This document shows, one piece after another, positions 56,369 to 64,000 of a stretch of 64,000 bases of DNA. The notes beneath the pieces were generated by a model. The model saw nothing but the letters and a program-made list of their open reading frames with translations, was not told the DNA's origin and did no database searches. The DNA is taken from NCBI GenBank assembly GCA_021307315.1, contig JAJSPD010000125.1, positions 1 to 64,000 of the forward strand, read 5' to 3'. Position numbers and translations under genes: made by a program. The stretch is from Bisporella sp. PMI_857. Lineage: Eukaryota > Ascomycota > Leotiomycetes > Helotiales > Helotiaceae. Each line of letters starts with the position of its first letter. Position 1 is the stretch's first letter.

Positions 56369-56864
56369 TGATATTTCAAACCTACTCAACTCAACTCAAG
56401 GCTACTCTGAGTATACTCTGAGTATACTCGAGTAGGCCGGCGCTAGCCGATAGTTACCGAAAATCACCGAGAGATATTCTTTATTATTTCTAAGCTTACT
56501 AATAAAATTACTAATAGAAATGATCTAGAATTTATATAATAGCTATATTATATTATTATATAATTACTAATATAAGCTATTGTTAGTATATTCTGGTAAC
56601 TTGAGAAAATTCTTATAGATTCTACGTTATTCTTTACTATTTATCAGCTTACTAATAGTATTATTAATTGATTTTCTAGAAGAATCTAGTACTTTGATTA
56701 TTAATATAACCAGATTGTTCTAGAATAACACTCTACTTATTTTCTACTATATATTCAACTTAATATCTTCAAGTTAAAAAAAAAATTTCACTTCGATTAA
56801 CTAGTATTACTACTACTACTTCTATTACTTTTCCTTTACTTATTATATCAATTATATATATAAT

Positions 56865-59544
56865 ATGTCGAACTCTCAAGCAACTAAGCTAAACCTTATT
56901 CAAAACCATCCTGATTTTGAACTAAGCCCTTTTCAAGATTTAAATAGTCTTATATTTAAGAAACAACTTTTTTCGAAAACTTTAGATCCAGCTAAAAAAG
57001 AGCCGGAAAAGCCGGAAAACTACCGAACTGTTACAATTAAATGTTTATATCCTAATTGCCGGTAAGTACTATTTATTAAACCTTTATTATTAACTTTATA
57101 TTAATATCTATTTTATAGTAAAACTTTTTTAAATCAAAGAGTAAACCAATCGACATCGAATTATATTGCGCATTATAAGTCTAATCATAAAGCGTTTAAT
57201 ATAATAAGAGTTCTGAATAGCTTAGATGAAAGTAAGTTATATTACTATTCTTTAACTCAAATTTTTTTTTATTGTTATAATGAATATTTACTAACTATTA
57301 TACTAGATGATTCTTTAGCGGCCGAGTCTTTTCAAAGTAATACTATTAGTACTACTAGTACTATTACAGATATATTTGCTAAGCAAAGAGCTGCTAAACG
57401 CTCTAACTCACCAGAAAAAGAAGTATTTAATATAATAAGATTCAAGAGATTACTTTTAAACTTTATTATATCAAATAATTTATCTTTTCGATCAGTTACT
57501 TCGCAATCATTTAAAGAGCTTGTATTATATTTATCAAAAGAAGTTCCTTCGATATATTATAAAGCTCTTAAGGAAGATTTAGTTTCTATTTATAAAGAGA
57601 AGCAATCTTTTATTAAAAAGGAATTAAGCGATAATATTAAGTCTAATAGTAATTTCTCTTTAACTTTAGACGGGTGGACGGCAATTAACCAAGATGCTTA
57701 TTTTAGTATTACTATGTAAGTTACTTTATTATATTACTATTACTTTTATTAATAATATTTACTAACTATTTTAATAGTCATTTTATAAATAAGAATTTCG
57801 AGCTTAAATCTTATTTATTAGCTATGAAAGACTTAAAAAAGAAGCATTCTGGCTTATATTTAAATCAAGTTTTATTAGAGACTTTAAGAGAATATAATAT
57901 TGAGTTTAATATATCTAGGTAAATTATATCCAATTTTAAATACTTATATTAAAACTTTTGACTAATAATTTACAGTATAACAAGAGATAACGCTAGCTCT
58001 AACGATACTTTAATAAGCGCTTTTCGAAGGCATTATTTATTCGAAGGTATTAAGTTTACCGGAGATATACCGTGTTTTGCACACGTATTAAACTTAGTAG
58101 TGCAAGATATACTAAAAACGCTTATTAAAGAAGCTTATAACGAACTCGATAATCAGAATATTTTTGCAATAGAGAATAACGAAGAAATAAACGAAGCAGA
58201 TTTAATTAGTAAGTTTTTATTATTTAATTTATTATATATTAAAGCTAACATTATTAATAGATAACTCTGCAAACTTATGGAAAAAAATTCGAAAAATAAT
58301 AATCGGAATTAAATATTCTCAAGAAAATATGCGATTATTAAATAGGCAAATCGAAGCTTTAGATATTCCAAATCCTAAAACACCGCAATTAGGTTAGTAA
58401 CTCTTTATTTTATAAGTTATATTATAAATACTGATTAAAATTAGATCAAAAAACTCGATGGTCTTCTACTTATAATATGCTTAAAGAATTCCTTAACCTT
58501 TGGCCGGCTATAAAAGCAGTTATTAGTTTATCCGATTCCGACTTTTTTAAGAAATATAAAAACGCTTTCTTATTAAAGGATTCCGATATAACTTATTTAG
58601 AAAAATGTCTTAAGATATTTTCTATATTTGTTAAAGCTACTACGAAATTACAAGCTGAAAAATACCCGACTATATATTATTTAATCCCCGAGTTATATAG
58701 TATTTATAATCGATTAGATACTATAAAATCTGAATTAAACGTAAGTAATCTTATTCTATTATTAATAATATATTAATATTAATTAGGACGCAAACTTTAC
58801 CGATGCAATTAATAAAGGTATTATAAAGCTTCGGAAATACTTTCCGAAATCAGGAATATCAGAAAATAATAAAGCTTTATATATTGCTTTACTTCTAGAC
58901 CCTAGAATTAAAAGAGAAGGGCTAGAAGCTATCGGCCTTAGTCGAGCTCAAGCTATAGATATATTTAATAAATTAGAGGAAATATATCAAAAGTAAGTTA
59001 TATTAATATTTATATTTAACTAAATCTACTAACTTCTAAAAGTTATAAGCGGGATTATTTAGCTACGCAACTACCTATACTTCAAGCCGAAGCTTTAGAT
59101 ATATATAACGTTAGCGATAACGAAGATAATATATATATTGAAAACGAAGATGAAGAATTAGATGAATTAATTCTTTATTTTCAAGAAAGAAGGGCTAATC
59201 GAATAGTAAGTTTTTTTTTTTTTTTGGTTTTTTTTAATATATATTAATATGTTTACTAATATTTTCTTTAGGTAAAGCCTTTAACTTATTGGTTTAATAA
59301 TAAAGATAAATATCCAGTATTATCTTTATTAGCTCGAAACTTTTTACAGATTCCAGCTACTTCGGCCCCTTCCGAACGATTTTTTAGCCAAGGAGCTAGA
59401 ATTATTAATAAAGATCGAAATAGGCTAAATAAGAATACTTTCGAGTATATTATAGCCTTAAAAAGCTGGGGTCTTTATAATAATCAAGAAAAAGAAGAAG
59501 AAGAAGAAATAGTAGAAGAGAATACTTTTGAAATTATCAATTAA
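56865..59544 (+). CDS. hAT-family transposase
   Basis: Ten exons join without a stop: 56865-57061, 57119-57231, 57307-57715, 57778-57918, 57976-58208, 58261-58392, 58445-58740, 58787-58992, 59043-59205 and 59272-59544, about 720 aa. The N-terminus has a BED-like zinc finger (IKCLYPNC then YIAHYKSNHK, split by intron 1). The catalytic core shows LDGWTA, TRDNASSND and CFAHVLNLVVQ. The C-terminus has the hAT dimerisation block (YPVLSLLARNFLQIPATSAP, SERFFSQGA) and ends in an acidic tail. All nine introns are AT-rich, 46-75 bp and GT-AG. It would cut the CAGCGT ends and reinsert the element with 8-bp duplications. Confidence 0.93.
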
Positions 59545-59778
59545 TTGCTTTATTAATAATTAGCTAGTTTATTATTAATTGCTTACTTTTCTTTACTAAT
59601 TAGATGCTTTATATAAAAATTTTTATATTTATATTTTCTAATCTTTTAAAAACAGCCAAAAATAAGTATTAAATAAGTTTTGAGTAGGTTTTGAGTAAGC
59701 TTTGAGTCTACTCAACTCAACTCAACTCAACTTAATTTATATCCTACTCAACTCAACTCAAAGCTACTCAGAGTATAC

Positions 59779-62436
59779 TCAGAGTATATTTGAATAGGTT
59801 GAGTAATTTTTATCACGCTGCTTAGCGCCGCTTTCAAGCAGCACTTTGACGACCGCTGCGTGTCCGTTGTTTGCAGCTCGTGATAACGGCGTCCAGCCAC
59901 TTTTGATTTTCAACTCTAAATCAGCGCCGATCTCAAGCAGCACTTTAACTACCGCTTCGTGCCCGTTTGATGCAGCCAACAACAACGGCGTCCGGCCATC
60001 GTTATCTTTGGACTCTCGCTCAGCACCGCTCTCGAGCAGCACCTTAACTACCGCTTTATGCCCGTTCGATGCAGCCAACGACAGTGGCGTCAGGCCATCG
60101 TCATTTTTGGACTCTCGCTCAGCGCCGCTCTCGAGCAGCGCCTTGACGACCGCCGCATGCCCGAACTGTGCAGCCACAAATAGTTGTTCCCGATCATAGT
60201 CCTTATTATTCGACCTTCGATCAGCGCCGCTCTCGAGTAACACTTTAACGACTGCCGGGTGTTCATTTTCTGCAGCCCACAACAGCGGCGTCAGGCCATC
60301 GTCATCTTTGGACTCTAGGTTAGCACCGCTCTTAAGCAGCACCTTAACAACGGCCTCGTGCCCATTTTCTGCAGCCCATAACAACGGCGTCCTGCTATTG
60401 TTTTCTTTAGACTCTCGGTCAGCGCCGCTCTCGAGCAGCACCTTGACAACCGCTTCATGCCCGTTCGATGCAGCCCACAACAGCGGCGTCAGGCCATCGC
60501 CATCTTTGGACTCTAGGTCAGCGCCGCTCTCGAGCAGCACCTTGACAACCGCTGCGTGCCCAAACTGTGCGGCCACAAATAATTGTTCCTGATCATAGTC
60601 CTTGTTGTTCGACCTTCGAGCAGCGCCGCTCTCGAGCAGCACCTTGACAACGGCATCATGCCCGTTTTCTGCAGCCAACAACAGCGGCGTCAGGCCATCG
60701 CCATTTTTGGACTCTCGCTCAGCGCCGCTCTCGAGCAGCGCCTTGACGACCGCCGCGTGCCCGAACTGTGCAGCCACAAATAATTGTTCCTGATCATAGT
60801 CCTTGTTATTCGACCTTCGATCAGCGCCGCTCCCGAGCAGCACCTTGACGACCGCCTCGTGCCCGTTTTCTGCAGCCCACAACAGCGGCGTCAGGCCATC
60901 GTCGTCTTTGGACTCCAGGTCAGCACCGCTCTTGAGCAGCATCTTGACGACTGCTTCGTGCCCACTATATGCAGCTAGCGATAGCGGGGTCCCGTTATTG
61001 TCATTTTTAGACTCCCGGTCAGCGCCGCTTTCAAGCAGCACCTTAACAACGGCCTCGTGCCCGTTTTCTGCAGCCCATAACAGCGGCGTCCTGCCATTGT
61101 TATCTTTTGACTCTCGGTCAGCGCCGCTCTCGAGTAGCACTTTGACAACCGCTGAGTGCCCGTTATATGCAGCTAGCAATAGCGGCGTCAGGCCATTGCC
61201 ATCTTTAGACTCTAGGTCAGCGCCGCTCTCGAACAGCACTTTAACGACCGCTTCCTGGCCCCTTTCTGCAGCCCTTGATAGCGGTGTCCAGCCATCGTGA
61301 TTTTTCGACTCCAGGTCAGCGCCGCTCTCGAGCAGCACCTTGACGACCGCCTCCTGCCATGTTTCTACAGCTAATGATAGCGGCGTTTGACCACTTTTGT
61401 CATTGGACTCCATGTCAGCGCCCTCCTCGAGCAGAAGCTTGACGACCGCCTCGTGCCCGTTCGATGCAGCCCACAACAGCGGCGTCCGGCCATTGTCATC
61501 TTTGGACTCTAGCTTAGCGCCACTATTAAGCAGCACCTTGGCAACGGCCACATGCCCGTTCTCTGCAGCCCACGACAGCGGCGTCCGGCCACTGTTATTT
61601 TGGGACTCCCGGTTAGCGCCGTTCTCGAGCAGTACCTTGACGACCGTCTCATACCCATTCGATGCAGCTAGCGATAGCGGCGTCCGTCCATCGTTTTCTT
61701 TAGACTCTAGGTTAACACCATCCTCGAGCAGCTTCTTGAGAACGGCCTGGCGTCCGTTCGTCGCGGCCCATGATAGTGGTGTCTGTCTGCAGATGTCATT
61801 TCCACACTCGGCCGCCTTCGGTAAATGTATAAGGTCAGAGTCAAAGTCTCCCATATCCTTCAAATCGACGTCAATTTTGCCAGCATTGAGTAGCTTCTTG
61901 ATTATAGCCTCAACCCAGTACTCGGGAGCCATTTTTGTATCGGAAACATTCTTTAAGAGTTCGTCCAGACGCCGTTGTATTTCCGACCCTCGTTCCGACA
62001 GCTTCTCTTGTCGTTGCTTGATCTCATTCCGTTTAATCGCGAGTTGACACATTTCTTGAGCCCCTTTCTCTAATTCGTTGATCTTCTGGTCCAATCGTTC
62101 CGTCTCTAGACGGATATTGTCTTCTCCTTGCAAAATGCTCACGAATTCGAGCTTTAAATCTAGTTGTCGCAACTCTAAGGTCGCATCGACAGTGGCTTCT
62201 GGCGAGCTAGGCGTTGGAGCAAGCCTGACAACAAACATCGGCTGCCCCACAACTGGTTCTTTGCTCACGGTCGCGTAGATGTTGAGTCTACCATTGTTGG
62301 CGCTCTGCCTCCCAAAAGCTTCCTGCCTCATATAAATGAGTTTCTGTGACAAGTCCTTTAAAGCGGTATCTCTGGAGGTTGTCATAACGTGGCATCGAGC
62401 TTGTACCTGCGACCTCTGTACCTCGTACTCGAGCAC
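59779..62436 (-). pseudogene. middle part of the HET-ANK gene: linker, coiled coil and 20 ankyrin repeats
   Basis: The minus-strand frame opens at 62457 and runs to a stop inside the hAT end (59779); host sequence ends at 59829. It starts VVVVLEYEV and continues with a linker (residues about 1-100), a Glu/Lys-rich coiled coil (LETERLDQKINELEKG, about 105-165) and a short EYWVEAIIKKLLNAG segment. Twenty 33-aa ankyrin repeats follow from about residue 215. Three of the repeats are a variant (EQLFVAAQFGHAAVVK). The frame is offset by one base from the upstream HET frame, so the two open frames do not join directly. The last host codons continue in phase with 54425-56310 across the transposon. 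Confidence 0.88.
59821..59828. repeat. 8-bp target-site duplication of the hAT element (right)
   Basis: CTTAGCGC, identical to 56303-56310. Confidence 0.95.
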
Positions 62437-62438
62437 TA

Positions 62439-63767
62439 CTACAACGTCTCGAATTCTTCACCCTTTGGTCGGAATCGAGCCAGAGATCGTTGTGTGATAT
62501 TACCGTCTGAATCGTTTGCCGTCGCAATCATGGCACGGTCTTGCTGCCAGCGGGCCTGGGGATAAACGTCCATCAGCTCCAGATCAGTTTCATCAGATTC
62601 TTCGATATAGAACCAGTACTGCCGATTCATTGCCACACGCGCTCGCTCCATCTGGATGTAAACGGTCGTGGTTGAAATACTCGATGGAGTCTTAGGAAGC
62701 AAGACTGAATGATATCCTTGCGGTCTGATGTACTCGTCGGATTGTCTTCCGGATCCAGCATTGTTGAGGGGGATTCCCGCGACTTGTTTTGCATTGTGCT
62801 CTGGCCCGCAATTAAGCAAGCCGTATACCTCGCCGGCGGAGGTTTTATGGAGATGGAGGTGCACCCGGAGACAGCCGCCAGAAATTTCAAATGTATTATC
62901 GAGTCTAGTATATTGCCTTCTTGAAACAATGTGTCTGCACTTCGCGAAGTCTGATGGAGTAGTCGCCAAAACCCCCCCGGAAATTACATCCGCTGATCTG
63001 CTTGGTATTGATTCGCCTAGGTTAAGGCCCCATGCCAAGATAGAATCGTCTCTAGTGTCCTTCATTATTTCCTGCTGCAGCCGACTGAAGGCTCGGTCGC
63101 CTTCGCCGTAAATGGTCGGCATCACTACACCAAAGATTCCCAGGAGACAATACGCAATATCTTCCTTTCTTTTGGTGACTCGATTCGCGGCCCAGGACAT
63201 GCGTTGCGCCACGCTCGCCTCATGCAACGCCGCCGAACCCAGCAGGAAAAGACGGTGTATACCTGTAATCTTCTGGATCACGCTAGACAGCTCTAACTTT
63301 GTCCCTAGAGAACTCCACTTTTGGTCAAAGAAGTGTTGCTGCTTAGGGGCCAGAAGCTCCTGTAAGGTCCATCCTCGTCGGAACCAACGACTGGTAAAGA
63401 ACTTAGACCCCGGATCCTGAGATTTGTCTCCTGGAGGAACATCTGAGAGATAGACGTAGCAAATGAAAGCTTCCTTATACCATTGAAACATAGAGTTGAT
63501 AGCCTCGCCAAGTTCCACAGCGTTAGACTTATCAATGCAGCAGGTATCAATCCAAGCGTACTTGAGACCATCCTTCTTGGCCTGTGTGCAGCATCTCTCA
63601 AACTTGATATACCCATTCCCGGCTTTGTTGATAACCCCCCTTTCGATATCGCGGAAAGATACCTCTTCTTTGTCATCCCCCCAGGTATGAGACAATATGG
63701 CGTACGGTCGGGCTTTATCGCCGAAGAACTCCTCTAATTTCAATGTCTCTACATTGATGAGACGCAT
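62439..63767 (-). CDS. HET-domain protein (5' part of a HET-ANK gene)
   Basis: The open frame of 442 codons starts at the ATG at 63767 (MRLINVETLKLEEFFG). The HET domain covers about residues 1-240 with YAILSHTWGDD, AWIDTCCIDKS, RGWTLQELLAP and EDIAYCLLGIFGV. A beta-rich region follows (residues about 250-435) and then a stop at 62439-62441. HET domains trigger incompatibility cell death in filamentous ascomycetes. The stop falls where a different frame continues with host-like protein sequence, so this was probably the N-terminal part of one HET-ANK protein of about 2,000 aa. A stand-alone HET protein is the alternative. Confidence 0.88.
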   Translation of the reverse strand: MRLINVETLKLEEFFGDKARPYAILSHTWGDDKEEVSFRDIERGVINKAGNGYIKFERCCTQAKKDGLKYAWIDTCCIDKSNAVELGEAINSMFQWYKEAFICYVYLSDVPPGDKSQDPGSKFFTSRWFRRGWTLQELLAPKQQHFFDQKWSSLGTKLELSSVIQKITGIHRLFLLGSAALHEASVAQRMSWAANRVTKRKEDIAYCLLGIFGVVMPTIYGEGDRAFSRLQQEIMKDTRDDSILAWGLNLGESIPSRSADVISGGVLATTPSDFAKCRHIVSRRQYTRLDNTFEISGGCLRVHLHLHKTSAGEVYGLLNCGPEHNAKQVAGIPLNNAGSGRQSDEYIRPQGYHSVLLPKTPSSISTTTVYIQMERARVAMNRQYWFYIEESDETDLELMDVYPQARWQQDRAMIATANDSDGNITQRSLARFRPKGEEFETL

Positions 63768-64000
63768 TACTGAGTCTTATTGATAAGCTTGAATGTCAGC
63801 AGGATCTAGTGGAAAGCCGAAGTGGCGTATGTTCGACCTCGGCGGTTAGTGGATGATGTCAATAACTCGCGGTCGTGCCTAGAGGGATCTCGGATTGGGC
63901 TTCGGGGAAGGATCCAAGGGGTATAGATTGGGCTAATACAAACACCAATCTATTCAGAGCGTGTAATCTATCACCATCGAGGTAGATGAGCAATGCCGTT
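63768..64000. other. promoter-side flank of the HET-ANK gene
   Basis: No feature is recognised. Confidence 0.4.

Larger units (their letters stand above)
56311..59820 (+). mobile_element. complete, apparently autonomous hAT DNA transposon
   Basis: The element is 3,510 bp with ends CAGCGT..ACGCTG and an exact 8-bp target duplication. It is much more AT-rich than its surroundings. Subterminal regions carry repeated ACTCA/TGAGT units (about 56327-56440 and 59675-59800), including ACTCTGAGTATACTCTGAG in inverted orientation at the two ends. These are likely transposase-binding sites. It carries one transposase gene with an uninterrupted coding sequence, so it could be active. It sits inside an ankyrin repeat of the HET-ANK gene. 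Confidence 0.95.

Noticed and set aside
60308..62047. Several plus-strand frames with LSSSTLTTASCPF-like repeats
   Set aside because: These are again antisense readings of the ankyrin array.
1..64000. tRNA and rRNA genes, and structured non-coding RNAs
   Set aside because: I saw no cloverleaf with A/B boxes or rRNA-like sequence by eye. A tRNA or covariance search would be needed to exclude short ones.

Overview
The window looks like a repeat-rich accessory region of a filamentous ascomycete (Pezizomycotina). The evidence is short GT-AG introns of about 45-110 bp with CTAAC/CTGAC-type branch sites, HET-domain and NACHT/NB-ARC receptor genes, fungal P450s, a rhodopsin-like membrane protein, a DUF6590-type protein, a Tad-like LINE, Ty3/gypsy remnants and a hAT transposon. 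A class such as Leotiomycetes is possible but is not shown by the sequence. All gene structures were worked out by eye from reading frames and splice consensus. Family names come from motif recognition, not from searches.

Layout. 0-14 kb is a transposon graveyard: LTR copies, a gag relic fused to an LTR fragment, a nearly complete Tad-like LINE (5535-11056) bounded by a 13-bp target-site duplication, a gypsy chromodomain relic, and a short-chain dehydrogenase pseudogene. 14.9-28.3 kb holds two large paralogous NLR-type receptors. One is HET-NACHT-WD40 (14880-19210) and the other is SesA-like-NACHT-WD40 (24007-28281). Each has 12 near-identical WD repeats. Between them lie SET-domain, HET and MULE-like relics and a foldback repeat array, and a pair of inverted repeats of about 260 bp brackets the second receptor. 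29-41 kb carries three intact-looking cytochrome P450 genes and a seven-helix rhodopsin-like protein. No backbone synthase is visible, so this is at most part of a metabolic cluster. 42.7-47 kb holds a glycine-rich protein and a tandem DUF6590-like gene. 48.4-51.3 kb is an NB-ARC-TPR receptor whose P-loop is split by an intron. 52.7 kb encodes a small secreted cysteine-free protein next to a solo LTR-like element.

54.4-63.8 kb is a HET-ankyrin gene on the minus strand with 39 ankyrin repeats in total. It is interrupted by an apparently intact 3.5-kb hAT transposon with an exact 8-bp target duplication and a 720-aa transposase in ten exons.

Taken together this is an allorecognition/innate-immunity type island. 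Four repeat-ligand-binding receptors (two WD40, one TPR, one ANK) carry interchangeable N-terminal death or signalling domains (HET, SesA-like). They sit among active and dead transposons, with clear signs of repeat homogenisation, domain swapping and disruption by transposition.
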